A stretch of DNA of 64,000 nucleotides from Dichloromethanomonas sp964477085 (GCA_964477085.1 CAYZDF010000007.1:10571-74570), one strand, 5' to 3'; shown: positions 8,343-17,280, counted from the stretch's first letter. Notes: a model not told the origin generated them from the letters alone. Program-made: numbers and translations.

Positions 8343-9267
8343 GTTTTTGTCCTTTATGGTGAATTTCAGAGATAATATATCGGGGCCGATGTTTTACTTC
8401 ATCATAAATTTTTGAGATATAGAGTCCGATGATCCCCAAGCTGATCATGATCAGACTCCCTAAACCAAGTTGAAGAATAATAATGGTGGTAAAACCGCTG
8501 GAGGCTCTGCCGGTTACTTTCATGAATAAGGTCTGGGTTATAAGGAAGACATCGACGATTAACAATGCTGCCCCTAACCATGTGGTCAGGTACAGTGGTG
8601 CCGAAGAAAATGATGTGATAGAGCGCAAAGCAAGCTTTACTCGACTTCCGTAAGACCATTTTGAAGCTCCTTTTAGCCGCTCCTGAACCTGAAAAGGGAC
8701 TTGAGCCCGACGATAGCCTAACCATGCAGACATACCCCTGAAGAAGGTATCCGATTCCTTTAATTGCTTCCAGGCATCTACGACCTTGCGGTCCAAAAGC
8801 TTATAATCGGAGGCATTATCCAAATTGATTCCTGATACTTTATTAAAAAAGCGATAGAAGCTTAGGGCCATCCATTTAGAAAAGAACGTTTCTTTACCTC
8901 TGTGGGACTTAACCCCTTCTACCACGTCGAAGCCCTCATCTTCCCAAAGACGAACCATTTCCGGTATGAGTTGGGGTGGATGCTGCAGGTCTCCATCCAT
9001 AATAATACAGGCATCACCTTTAGCAATCTCCAGTCCGGCACATAGGGCTGACTCTTTCCCGAAATTTCGGCTTAGATCGATAATGGCGACTTGGCTGTAG
9101 TCCTTAGCAAGTCTTTTCATCTCTTCCCAGGTGTTGTCACTTGAGCCATCGTTGATCAAGAGTACTTCAGAACCGATCTTATGCTTCTGCAGGATCGTCA
9201 TGATCTGGACAATATTGGGATAAATTTGATCTGCTTCGTTATAAGCCGGAATAATAAGTGAAATCAA
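8296..9267 (-). CDS. Family 2 glycosyltransferase, GtrB/YkcC-like (polyprenyl-phosphate sugar synthase)
   Basis: The protein begins directly with the GT2 fold (ISLIIPAYNE), has the DGSSDNTW motif, the metal-binding DGDLQHPP motif, and two C-terminal membrane helices (about residues 230-300). Such enzymes load a sugar from a nucleotide donor onto undecaprenyl phosphate. I place the start at a TTG at 9267: AAGGAGGTGAT lies seven bases upstream, and earlier in-frame starts lack a site and add residues foreign to the family. The result is 323 residues, normal for GtrB. It is followed by, and overlaps, the gtrA-like gene. Confidence 0.85.
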   Translation of the reverse strand: MISLIIPAYNEADQIYPNIVQIMTILQKHKIGSEVLLINDGSSDNTWEEMKRLAKDYSQVAIIDLSRNFGKESALCAGLEIAKGDACIIMDGDLQHPPQLIPEMVRLWEDEGFDVVEGVKSHRGKETFFSKWMALSFYRFFNKVSGINLDNASDYKLLDRKVVDAWKQLKESDTFFRGMSAWLGYRRAQVPFQVQERLKGASKWSYGSRVKLALRSITSFSSAPLYLTTWLGAALLIVDVFLITQTLFMKVTGRASSGFTTIIILQLGLGSLIMISLGIIGLYISKIYDEVKHRPRYIISEIHHKGQKHDRKYSKVEKYKRNA

Positions 9268-9417
9268 AGAGATCACCTCCTTATTAGCAGCGCGGTGCTG
9301 TGTCGTACACTTCAGTTGGCCAATGGTCTCTGGATTTATCACGGCAATTACCTTATTTTCTATAGTTTTTACCAAAAAGTTGATTTATTTTCCCTTTTAG
9401 TGGCAAAAATTTATTTT

Positions 9418-11097
9418 ATGAATATAAAGAACAAAGATTTTACTTCTATTGTTAATAAATATTGGGGTTATCTTATCCTTGGCCTGCTTTTGGGATGTAT
9501 GCTTCTTATTCATCGTTATATTTTTCTCTATGCCGATGACCTTTATTACTGCAGGGATGCCTCTTATGGTTTAAGTCATCTTCCCCACTTCACTTGGAGT
9601 GAACTAAAGGCTAATGGGCGCGTCTGGATTGGCTTAGCAATGCTTGCAGTCCTCAAAAACCAGATCGCTGTGTTCAGGATTTTTAACCCTGTCATGATTA
9701 CGCTGACGGCTTTTTTGATGGCCAGGATAACAACTTATTCTCAAATGAAAGATGGGCTTCCAGATGGACTTTCACCTAAGGAAATAAGCACAGCCCTGTT
9801 CTGCTCCAGTTTATTCTTTCTCTATTTACCTGTCCAAATCTCTCACACCACGATTTATTATGTGGCCTGTGCCTTTAACTACTTGTATCCTACTGCCTTA
9901 ACAATGCTCTACGCTTATATCCTTTTTCGCTCGACAAAAAAACCGGATCAAAGGCTTATGATTAAGTCTCTGATCATGGTACTTGCTTTTTTAGCCGGGT
10001 CATCCACCCAGCAAGGTGGGATGATCGCCATTGGTTTTACAGTACTCATAACATTTTATTTTACCTTCTTTAAAAAGCAGAGCGTATTTCATTCCTATAT
10101 CCCTTATTACATCTCTCTCCTGAGTGGCTTCACGTTGATCCTTTACGGTTCCTTTAACCGGCTGCTCTTTGAAAAGCATGCAGGCAATACGGTTAATCCG
10201 ATCGAAGTGATCACTGGGCTCTTACGTATCAATATATTTTCTCAGCCGGCAGCCCTATTTGTCCTGCTCACCTGTCTAAGCTGTATCTTTTGGTTCGCAT
10301 ACTGTGGTTCAAAAGTCAGGCATTCCTTGCACCCTTTTCTTTATGGACTGAGCAGAATGTTACTAGTGCTCCTGTCTTTGGCCATACCAGGGTACATCTA
10401 TGTTGTGCTGTTTAAATCTGTCCCCGTGGAACTGTTCAGCGACGGAACCCGAAATATGATTTTGAGTTTTACTATGCTTGCTTTTACTGGTGTGTACCTC
10501 TTCAGCATCCTTCTAAGCTCCTGGATGATTCTGTTAATAAGAGATAACCCCTTTCCGTTTTTTAATAGCATCTGTGCCATCGGTGCCCAACTTATGCTTC
10601 TGATCGTTAATGCCAGGTTTGCTCAAGCCTATAAGATGATGTTCCCATCTCTGCTTTTAATGAGTATTTTTATCATTTTCTCTATCATTCAATTTCATCG
10701 CAATAAGACGTTCATCTTCCTGGCCGTAACCCTTATCTCATTATCTATTGCATTGATGACAGATCGATGGTCTGCTGCCATTGTTGCTTTACTCGTTCTG
10801 ATCTTATCCATAGTTTTTCGATCATTTTTCAAGGCAAGTGCTTTAATATCTTTAAGTTTAGCTCTCCTAGTATTCGGAACGACGTATGCAGGCTATCAAA
10901 AACAAGCTATACCGCAGATTGATAACCTTGAAGCCATCGAACGCTATCATCAGAGTACTGCCAAAGACAAACTGATTCTTAAAAAGGTACCTGTCAGTCC
11001 CTATGGCTATAATCTGGACAACTGGAACAATATGCCTTACTTTATGAAGCAATGCTATCAGATAGATCCTGAGACCAGGATTGAATATCAAGAATGA
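9418..11097 (+). CDS. Polytopic membrane protein, DUF6056-like (putative lipid-linked sugar transferase)
   Basis: The 559-residue protein (from the ATG at 9418) has about 11-13 hydrophobic segments. After the first helix it has an acidic motif, FLYADDLYYCRDASYG, resembling the extracytoplasmic Asp-Asp motif of GT-C type transferases and DUF6056 proteins. It is divergent from, and adjacent to, the GtrB- and GtrA-like genes. In serotype-conversion systems the third gene is a polytopic, strain-specific transferase, so this protein may attach the sugar to a surface polymer; that is inference. The start has only a weak ribosome binding site. The C-terminal 60 residues are soluble. Confidence 0.65.
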   Translation: MNIKNKDFTSIVNKYWGYLILGLLLGCMLLIHRYIFLYADDLYYCRDASYGLSHLPHFTWSELKANGRVWIGLAMLAVLKNQIAVFRIFNPVMITLTAFLMARITTYSQMKDGLPDGLSPKEISTALFCSSLFFLYLPVQISHTTIYYVACAFNYLYPTALTMLYAYILFRSTKKPDQRLMIKSLIMVLAFLAGSSTQQGGMIAIGFTVLITFYFTFFKKQSVFHSYIPYYISLLSGFTLILYGSFNRLLFEKHAGNTVNPIEVITGLLRINIFSQPAALFVLLTCLSCIFWFAYCGSKVRHSLHPFLYGLSRMLLVLLSLAIPGYIYVVLFKSVPVELFSDGTRNMILSFTMLAFTGVYLFSILLSSWMILLIRDNPFPFFNSICAIGAQLMLLIVNARFAQAYKMMFPSLLLMSIFIIFSIIQFHRNKTFIFLAVTLISLSIALMTDRWSAAIVALLVLILSIVFRSFFKASALISLSLALLVFGTTYAGYQKQAIPQIDNLEAIERYHQSTAKDKLILKKVPVSPYGYNLDNWNNMPYFMKQCYQIDPETRIEYQE

Positions 11098-11194
11098 AAG
11101 ATTAATTATGTTTCTAAACTTGACAATTTGATTACATAACTCCACAATCGAATGCAAACAATAACTACAGTATATTTTGCAAGGAGGTTAAGCG

Positions 11195-11404
11195 ATGCTA
11201 TCTGTAAAAGAACTCAATTACATTAAAGATTTTCTGTCCTGGGAACTTCTGATGGCCAAAAAGTTTAATGAATATGCCAATCAAGAAGTTGACCCCAATT
11301 TTAAAGGTATCTTTAACAATGCCGGCCAGGTTCATCAGACTAACTACCAGAACCTTCTTACTTATCTTCAGCAACAATCATCACAGGGAGGTATGGTACA
11401 ATGA
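11195..11404 (+). CDS. Small spore-coat associated protein, CotF-like helical hairpin
   Basis: The 69-residue protein reads as two amphipathic helices (VKELNYIKDFLSWELLMAKKF, quoted in part, and HQTNYQNLLTYLQQQ). It fits the short partners that accompany CotF-type spore coat proteins. AAGGAGG lies seven bases before the ATG. Its stop overlaps the start of the next gene by four bases (ATGA), so the two are translated as a pair. A spore-surface role is inferred from the neighbour. Confidence 0.75.
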   Translation: MLSVKELNYIKDFLSWELLMAKKFNEYANQEVDPNFKGIFNNAGQVHQTNYQNLLTYLQQQSSQGGMVQ

Positions 11405-11772
11405 TCGATACCAATTCAACAGTTACCAGTCAATTCGGTGTTCAGAAGATCGGTAAAGGTAAATCTCCTGTCCTTCCCAAGGAGAAGGATTCCAGCTATA
11501 ATCTCCGGGACAGGCTCAATGACACACTCTCCAGTGAAAAGTATATCATCGAAGCATACACAACCGGTTCCAAAGAAGTGCTCTGCCAAAATCTCTATGG
11601 CATCATTAACAACAACCTTAATGGTGTCAAACAACTGCACAGACACCTTTTTGAAGAATTATTTAATCTGGGAGAATATCAAGCGGATGTTGCTACAAAA
11701 CAACAGATTGATGATGCTTTGGATATGTTCACCAAATACCAGGCACAGTTTCCTTATACACAAAGCTATTAA
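11401..11772 (+). CDS. CotF-family spore coat protein
   Basis: The 123-residue protein has the CotF core: LRDRLNDTLSSEKYIIEAYT, then a long helix with NNNLNGVKQLHRHLFE, then a final helix ending in Tyr-rich YQAQFPYTQSY. CotF proteins are part of the endospore coat. GGGAGG precedes the ATG at 11401 by about nine bases, inside the preceding gene. A hairpin terminator follows, so these two genes form one transcript. Confidence 0.85.
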   Translation: MIDTNSTVTSQFGVQKIGKGKSPVLPKEKDSSYNLRDRLNDTLSSEKYIIEAYTTGSKEVLCQNLYGIINNNLNGVKQLHRHLFEELFNLGEYQADVATKQQIDDALDMFTKYQAQFPYTQSY

Positions 11773-11836
11773 ATCAAAAATCATATAGAACTCACACCAA
11801 GCATTCATACAGGGGACACATTTTACTGATCAATTA

Positions 11837-11870
11837 AAAAAGACAGGAGAATGTCCCCTGTCTTTCTTTT
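11837..11870 (+). terminator. Intrinsic terminator after the coat-protein pair
   Basis: AAAGACAGG and CCTGTCTTT pair around a small loop, followed by CTTTT. The 3' arm can also pair with an upstream CAGGGGACA at 11810-11818, which would disrupt this hairpin. Confidence 0.8.
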
Positions 11871-12089
11871 AATAATTACTTTTGGATCATGTTTTCATAC
11901 TGTCATCAGAACCTTATAGATAAAATCAAATTCTGTGAGTGTTAATTCCTCTATATTATCTTTAGAATCATTTTTAATATCATATTTTGCTTAGAAATAA
12001 GGCATGATATTTATTATTACGGATAAAAAAAAGTTGGAAAAAAAAGACCTTTACCGCATAATAAAATAAAAAGCAAGGGAGTGTTATAT

Positions 12090-12437
12090 ATGTCAAAGGA
12101 AGGAATCACGAAAATCAAAGATAAGCTTCAAGAACTTGCTGTATTGATTAAGGAACAAACCACTGAAGAAACTCGGGAAATCAAAGATGAACTTCTGGAA
12201 AGTGTCAACGAGATGAAGACAGCCATGGAACAACGTTTCCAGTCAGTTGAAGAGAAGGTAAGCGATAATGTACAGGAAGCAATCAGTGAGTTAGAAGGTA
12301 AAGCTCTAAAGGTACAGTATACCATTCAGGAAAAATTGTCCCAAAGTGTAGCTCAAAAAGATGATATCGTGGTAAAAGCAGCTGATTCCCTCATCGAGAC
12401 GATCAACAAAGTAAAGAACACCCTGCATTCGAAGTAA
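12090..12437 (+). CDS. Small coiled-coil protein of unknown function
   Basis: The 115-residue protein is charged and almost entirely helical, with heptad-like spacing of Leu, Ile and Val (for example IKDKLQELAVLIKEQ and VEEKVSDNVQEAISELEGK). No membrane segment, cysteine or catalytic motif is seen. The ATG at 12090 follows AAGGGAGTG; an in-frame GTG at 12081 falls inside that ribosome binding site and is unlikely. It stands alone between AT-rich gaps. I do not recognise the family; apolipoprotein- or phasin-like helical bundles look similar. Confidence 0.65.
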   Translation: MSKEGITKIKDKLQELAVLIKEQTTEETREIKDELLESVNEMKTAMEQRFQSVEEKVSDNVQEAISELEGKALKVQYTIQEKLSQSVAQKDDIVVKAADSLIETINKVKNTLHSK

Positions 12438-12720
12438 TCATAAACTGCTGAAAGAATATTCGAAGCCAAAATTGTTCACATAAAACTGAAATAGAAATAT
12501 AATCGTCTCTTTTCCTTTATCAAGTTTAATACATGAGGATTTTGGATGTCTCAAGGATGATCGGTATCTTTGAGGCATCTTGATCTTTGCTCTTGGTGTT
12601 AATGAACTAACCCCTTCCTGCTGTTCTTATCATCGTCTGTTTGGTTTTTTTTAGGTTTTTAGTAGAAGCCTAATTGAGTATCTTCACCAGGAGTGTTATT
12701 CTAGAGAAGTATTGAAAATA

Positions 12721-13140
12721 ATGCGGGAGCGGATCGGGATGCTGACTAAAGCTTTTTCACCGGAACAGGCAGCCTTCGGAAAACTGGAGAATGGCAGAGA
12801 TGTAATCATTCTCTACGTCAAAGAATTTTCAGATGAAGTCTGTAAGGTGAGAGTGTCAGGACTAACTCATTACACGTATAATTGGTTCGAGAATGAGCAG
12901 AAAGATACCTATGTTCTCCAGATCACCTGGGAAATAGGAATACATATCGCCATTCGTTTTAACACCCAGCACTTTAACCTTATCGCCCAGTTGATGGAGC
13001 CCAAAGATGTGATTCTGGTTACATCGCCTATTTCTGAACTGATGAATAGTGCTCAGCAACACGACAGGGATTTCTTAGAGTTTGATGATGTCCTGACTTT
13101 TAGTGGTCTGATTTTTACTGCGCCGTCACCTCTATCTTAG
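12721..13140 (+). CDS. Hypothetical protein
   Basis: The 139-residue product (from the ATG at 12721) is a mixed alpha/beta, cysteine-poor soluble protein without signal peptide. I do not recognise a family. The start is uncertain: AGGAGTG at about 12690 is too far from this ATG, and an in-frame TTG at 12712 also lacks good spacing. A 10-bp stem (arms GATGTCTCAA and TTGAGGCATC) lies near 12545-12585 in the leader. The last 26 bases overlap the end of the convergent DUF1287 gene, so antisense interaction of the two transcripts is possible. Confidence 0.5.
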   Translation: MRERIGMLTKAFSPEQAAFGKLENGRDVIILYVKEFSDEVCKVRVSGLTHYTYNWFENEQKDTYVLQITWEIGIHIAIRFNTQHFNLIAQLMEPKDVILVTSPISELMNSAQQHDRDFLEFDDVLTFSGLIFTAPSPLS

Positions 13141-13873
13141 GCCAGCGGTAATGCCCAATAATCTTGGAGATATGATCGTTCCAATAGAGAAGGGCATCCT
13201 CTTCTTTCGTGTACGGTCCGGCATTGTGGATGAGGTATGGGACACCGTCCGGTCGCCTTAAATCTGAAACGATACCAATATGTTCTACCGGTTTGTCGAA
13301 GACAACGATATCTCCCGCTTGCCATTCTTTGAGGTTTTCAAGGTCATAAGGAATGATGCGCGTCGTAAGAACTGTACCTTTTCTGTTGAAAAAAACGACC
13401 AAATTAGGTACTCTGCGGAAGTCAATATTGGGATCAGGCCTATTCTCGACACGGGGATAGGCTTTTGTATTGGATTTAATATCCTGGTCCACCATGTTTT
13501 TTAAGTTATAACCGGCATTCTTAAAGGCTCGCCAAACAACATCCGTGCATACCCCTTCATGGTCAGGCGGATATCCTCCGCTGTAATATGCACTTCGATA
13601 GGATGGCTTATTGGCCGCATCCTTACGTGCTCCCTCGACAATATCAGCCATATCTTTGAGACCATCACCATCCTGATCATGATCAATCTCCACTTTGGGG
13701 ATACTGTTACGAAAGGTGTCATCCTCCAGTAATTTATTAAGAAAACCGCCTGGCAGATCTATGGGGGCAAGATGCAAACGGTAGCTTAATAATGGAAACT
13801 TCAGAACCATGGTCCCTAGTATCAAGCATAAGGGAATTATGCCAATCATGATTTTGTACTTTATTCTCATCAT
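13115..13873 (-). CDS. DUF1287 family exported protein
   Basis: The 252-residue protein has an N-terminal hydrophobic anchor (about residues 8-30), a calcium-loop-like DHDQDGDGLKD at about residues 63-73, and the DUF1287 core: YSGGYPPDHEGVCTDVVWRA with the conserved cysteine, VVFFNRKGT, then WQAGDIVVFD, HIGIVSD and LIHNAGP. These are arranged like an NlpC/P60-type Cys-His hydrolase fold, so a cell-wall or amide hydrolase role outside the membrane is plausible but not proven. AAGGAGCAGG precedes two adjacent ATG codons at 13873. The 3' end overlaps the convergent gene. Confidence 0.8.
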   Translation of the reverse strand: MMRIKYKIMIGIIPLCLILGTMVLKFPLLSYRLHLAPIDLPGGFLNKLLEDDTFRNSIPKVEIDHDQDGDGLKDMADIVEGARKDAANKPSYRSAYYSGGYPPDHEGVCTDVVWRAFKNAGYNLKNMVDQDIKSNTKAYPRVENRPDPNIDFRRVPNLVVFFNRKGTVLTTRIIPYDLENLKEWQAGDIVVFDKPVEHIGIVSDLRRPDGVPYLIHNAGPYTKEEDALLYWNDHISKIIGHYRWPKIEVTAQ

Positions 13874-14104
13874 CCTGCTCCTTAGGACATAATTATAGAC
13901 TTTTTGACTGTTATCATTATTTTACCTCGATAGTACTTAATAAGCTACTCGCTTTCAGACTAACAAGTTTTACAAAATTTTGGTTAATCATGTGCAATAC
14001 TCAAAAACAAATAGAAGATAATAGGAGGATAACTTTTAAATATAAGATAAACTTGTTTTGACAATTTTGATATCCATTTCCAAAAATAAAAGAGTATTTT
14101 TTTT

Positions 14105-14132
14105 GCATAATATCAAAAACTAAATCATGATA
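14105..14132 (+). promoter_or_regulatory. Possible sporulation (sigma-G/F-like) promoter
   Basis: GCATA (14105-14109) and CATGATA (14126-14132) resemble forespore-type promoter boxes, with a 16-base spacer that is slightly short. It lies just before two small genes related to spore proteins, which fits, but no sigma-A boxes or experimental support are visible. Confidence 0.35.
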
Positions 14133-14161
14133 AAACCTACAAAATGTGAGGTGAATAAAAA

Positions 14162-14323
14162 ATGGATAAAAAATGGTTTAGATACAGCGGAACCTGGGGC
14201 AAGGGTCATACCACAGAATGGGGAGATCTTCCAAGCATCAATCCCAAAATTTCCGGCATCCCGTTTCCTACTGCCTATAATGCAGTTAATTCAAGAGAAT
14301 GGGTGGAATCCAGAAATAAATAA
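14162..14323 (+). CDS. Small DUF3787-like protein, divergent copy
   Basis: This 53-codon frame starts at ATG 14162 with GAGGTG nine bases upstream and ends at TAA 14321-14323. The product is rich in Trp, Gly and Lys at the N-terminus. Its C-terminus, IPFPTAYNAVNSREWVES, aligns with IPTEYDVRNAKEWVDS at the end of the next gene, the hallmark of DUF3787. The two therefore look like tandem, diverged paralogues. DUF3787 members have been reported as spore-associated proteins in clostridia; the function is unknown. Confidence 0.72.
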   Translation: MDKKWFRYSGTWGKGHTTEWGDLPSINPKISGIPFPTAYNAVNSREWVESRNK

Positions 14324-14357
14324 ACTTAATTAGACATTGAACCAAGGTGGTATAGAC

Positions 14358-14528
14358 ATGACAAAAAACAAAAAGAAAGACAGCTTTATGGCACTTCCCG
14401 TAGAGAACCACAAGACAGCTGCCTGGATAGAAAACTGGGAAGAAGTGAAGCCTGAATCTCAGGTCGTGATCCCTACTGAATACGATGTCCGCAATGCCAA
14501 AGAATGGGTTGATTCCAATCAGTTATAA
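14358..14528 (+). CDS. DUF3787 family small protein (spore-associated type)
   Basis: The 56-residue product has the DUF3787 arrangement: a lysine-rich start, KTAAWIENWEE in the middle, and the conserved tail IPTEYDVRNAKEWVDSNQ. The ATG at 14358 is chosen because AAGGTGG ends seven bases before it. It lies 34 bases after a smaller related gene and is followed by a large hairpin, so the two form one transcript. Spore association is inferred from family reports and the local abundance of spore genes. Confidence 0.8.
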   Translation: MTKNKKKDSFMALPVENHKTAAWIENWEEVKPESQVVIPTEYDVRNAKEWVDSNQL

Positions 14529-14550
14529 TGCTTACTAAAAAGCCCTTATC

Positions 14551-14596
14551 GGGCTAGAGCAAACCACCCGTTTTAGCGGGTGGTTTGCTCTAGCCC
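14551..14596. terminator. Perfect 20-bp stem hairpin between convergent units
   Basis: Arms 14551-14570 and 14577-14596 are perfect reverse complements around a six-base loop (TTTTAG). Outer bases also pair (AAGC and TTATC on the left, GATAA and GCTT on the right). It probably ends transcription from both the DUF3787-like pair and the FtsX-type operon, although neither side has a strong T-run. Its length also fits the edge of an inserted block. Confidence 0.7.
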
Positions 14597-14622
14597 TACT
14601 GATAAAGAGTGCTTTCTATCGG

Positions 14623-17280
14623 TTATTCCGTTTCCCTCAGACGCTCAACAACAGAATATCTGGAAACAGCCCGGTACACCACCAGTGGTACGGCAATACC
14701 GAGCACGGTAAAGGTAGGTGCGACAGACAGTATGGGCAAAACTGTAAACCGGTACGTAAAGAACCAAAATATATTCTCCAGTACATTGGACAGCAAAGGA
14801 CCGACAGCAAAGCTGAGTAAAAGAGAGACTGCTACGGCACCTAACGCATAATATAGCCCCTCCCAAATCAGCATGGCTTTAAGCTGCTTGCCGGTCATGC
14901 CGATGGACTGGAGTATTGCAAGCTCACGGTGGCGGGTCAGAATACCCGTCAGAATCGCGTTGAGGAAATTGAGCACGCCTACCAGCCCGACAATAAAGCT
15001 CAGCACGCCACCCAGCATCAAGAACATATTGCGAAAAGAGTTAAATTCCGCCACATAAGTTGCTTTGCTTTCATAGTCGAACTGAGGCATCTGCTCATTT
15101 GTCAAATCAGACAGAAAAACTTCCATATCAGCAGTACTATCGTCACTAACATCGCAAGCGTAATACATGACGTTGCTGGTACCGCTGTCCTGAATAAATG
15201 TCCTGTCGTTCATGACGAACTCATCGGCTCCATAATAGCGATAGCTGAGGGAATGCGGCACAGTGATCAGGGCCACCACCTCATAATCAATATCCTGATA
15301 GGTCTTTGCCCGATAGCGGTAAGGCTGGTCGTCGGGAAGATGAGCAGAGTCCAGAATCTCGGCCGTTCGAGGATCATAGTACTCATACTCGGTCACATAA
15401 CGCAGGGTAACGGTATCGCCAACCTTTGCCCAATGAGAATCCATCTCTGCATTACCGTAGTCATCCTCGCCGTACACGGCCGCGACATAGCGTCTGCCCA
15501 GTTCGTGGAGCTTGGACAAATCGCCATCCAGCACCCGGAGCTTGTCGAGAGCGTAGCACTCCATCCCGTAAAGCTGTACCCGGTCGGCCAGCAGGCCTTC
15601 TTCATTTTTTTCCATAAAGGCAACAGCGTGTTCCAAAGTTTCTTTATCGTTCCACTTACTGTTCACCGCACGATAATAATCCTCGGTGACAAATTCTTCC
15701 ACGGGGCTACTTTTGCCGTATACGCGCCCTCCAGCTTCAATGCCAGGGTTAGCCTCCAACATGGAGATAATTTCTTCGGGCAAAGCACCTTCCGAAGACC
15801 ACAAATTTCCTGTCTGAAAGTAGCCTGCATCCGCCACGATAAAATCTGAAACCACATCGGCCAGATATTTATCCATATCAAATCCCTTTGTAAAGGTGAC
15901 TGTCATATTAAGCAGCAGCACCGCAAGGGACAGTGAAGTCACTGTGATTGCTGTCTTGCCGCGGTTGCGCCCCAGGTTCGCCCAGGCCATTTTAGGCAGC
16001 GATGCGCCTGACTGAGCCTTGCGTATCGTTTTCTTATTCGCCGCCCCCTTGGTGTAGCGAACAGCCTCCACAGGAGATACTCTTGCCACCATCCGCCCCG
16101 GCCTGCGGCAGGAAATCACCACCGTGACCAGAGCAAAAAGCGCGGAACCAACGAAAATCAGCGGACTTGCCGACACCGCGTCCAGAACAACGCCATTAAG
16201 CTGAGACAAAATCACAGGGGTCAGCTTAACTCCGACGCCATAGCCGATCAAAAGTCCAAGGGGAATGCCAATTAAGGACAGCAGCAGTGCCTGCTGGCGG
16301 ATGATACGCCGCAGCTGTCGCCCCGTCGTGCCGATGGTTTTAAGCAGTCCGTAGAAGCGAATATCATTTGAAACGGAAATTTGAAATACGTTATAGATAA
16401 TCAGATAGCCTGTAAAGATAATGATCAGCAAAAGACCCACAATGGCGATAACGGTTATGGTGTCCATACTGTCGGCAAGCTGCGCGCCGGTGTAGCCCCA
16501 GTTGACGCCTATAGATATGTAGTTATCCCCTAAGGAACGGCTTTCATTTTGATACCCGTGATTCTTCAAAATTTTGTTCAGATCCTGTTCCATGTGCAGC
16601 GTGCTGCCCAGCATGACATCCATATTCCATGAACCGGTCATGCCGTCCTTGCCGATACCGCCACCGATGCCGGCTTGATCATAGATAGCCTGGGCGTGGC
16701 TGTGGGAAATGAGAACATGGTTGGCGACAATTGCCTCGTCATATTCCCACCAGCCACTCAGGATAAAGGTTTCCGCTACCTCTGTGCCGTCCACATTAAA
16801 AGCTAGGGTAAACTCGTTTCCCAATACCGGTTCAACGCCAAGCAGCTCTAATACCCGGGTATCGGTAGCGACTTCGTTGGTGCCCTCGGCAGGCAAGCGT
16901 CCTTCAACAGGGTCGCAGTACATCCAGTGCGCCTGGTTAGCATCGCTGTATCCAATTTCCACATGCGATTTGAGAAACGGCGCGCCTGCCGGCATACCCA
17001 CAAAGCGGCGCAGCCCATACTGCTTGATGAGGGGATCGGTTTTGATCTCATCAAACTGCTCCCTGGTCATGTACTTGAACGTTCCATGATTCCAGCCTCC
17101 GGCTTGCCGGAAGTTGGCCTGCTGAAAGGAATGATTAATCGACAGCACCACCGTGAACATAGACGTAAACAGTACGGTGGTCAAGGCAATGGCAAGAATG
17201 GCAATCAGATTTCTTGCTCTTGCCGCTTTCATGTTTTCCACACTCAGCCGGCGGATACATTTTTGATTAGCTACGTTCAT
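14623..17280 (-). CDS. FtsX/MacB-type ABC transporter permease, large
   Basis: The 885-residue protein has an N-terminal span (about residues 28-50), a large extracytoplasmic domain, then three spans around residues 285-400 (FtsX domain), a second span near 450, a second large extracytoplasmic domain, and three final spans from about 780 to the end. This duplicated FtsX layout matches export or stress-sensing permeases that work with a LolD/MacB-type ATPase. AAGGAGGTGAAAAGC directly precedes the ATG at 17280. It is the last gene of a regulator-kinase-ATPase-permease unit. GC content is visibly higher than in flanking genes, suggesting acquisition. The transported substrate is unknown; antimicrobial peptide resistance is one possibility. 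Confidence 0.85.
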   Translation of the reverse strand: MNVANQKCIRRLSVENMKAARARNLIAILAIALTTVLFTSMFTVVLSINHSFQQANFRQAGGWNHGTFKYMTREQFDEIKTDPLIKQYGLRRFVGMPAGAPFLKSHVEIGYSDANQAHWMYCDPVEGRLPAEGTNEVATDTRVLELLGVEPVLGNEFTLAFNVDGTEVAETFILSGWWEYDEAIVANHVLISHSHAQAIYDQAGIGGGIGKDGMTGSWNMDVMLGSTLHMEQDLNKILKNHGYQNESRSLGDNYISIGVNWGYTGAQLADSMDTITVIAIVGLLLIIIFTGYLIIYNVFQISVSNDIRFYGLLKTIGTTGRQLRRIIRQQALLLSLIGIPLGLLIGYGVGVKLTPVILSQLNGVVLDAVSASPLIFVGSALFALVTVVISCRRPGRMVARVSPVEAVRYTKGAANKKTIRKAQSGASLPKMAWANLGRNRGKTAITVTSLSLAVLLLNMTVTFTKGFDMDKYLADVVSDFIVADAGYFQTGNLWSSEGALPEEIISMLEANPGIEAGGRVYGKSSPVEEFVTEDYYRAVNSKWNDKETLEHAVAFMEKNEEGLLADRVQLYGMECYALDKLRVLDGDLSKLHELGRRYVAAVYGEDDYGNAEMDSHWAKVGDTVTLRYVTEYEYYDPRTAEILDSAHLPDDQPYRYRAKTYQDIDYEVVALITVPHSLSYRYYGADEFVMNDRTFIQDSGTSNVMYYACDVSDDSTADMEVFLSDLTNEQMPQFDYESKATYVAEFNSFRNMFLMLGGVLSFIVGLVGVLNFLNAILTGILTRHRELAILQSIGMTGKQLKAMLIWEGLYYALGAVAVSLLLSFAVGPLLSNVLENIFWFFTYRFTVLPILSVAPTFTVLGIAVPLVVYRAVSRYSVVERLRETE

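Noticed and set aside
14127..14333. 68-codon frame overlapping the small DUF3787-like gene
   Set aside because: The frame at 14162-14323 has the ribosome binding site and the conserved tail; this one is a shifted reading of the same bases.
14929..15849. 306-codon plus-strand frame opposite the FtsX permease
   Set aside because: It is an antisense shadow in a GC-rich gene; it has no family resemblance and no ribosome binding site.
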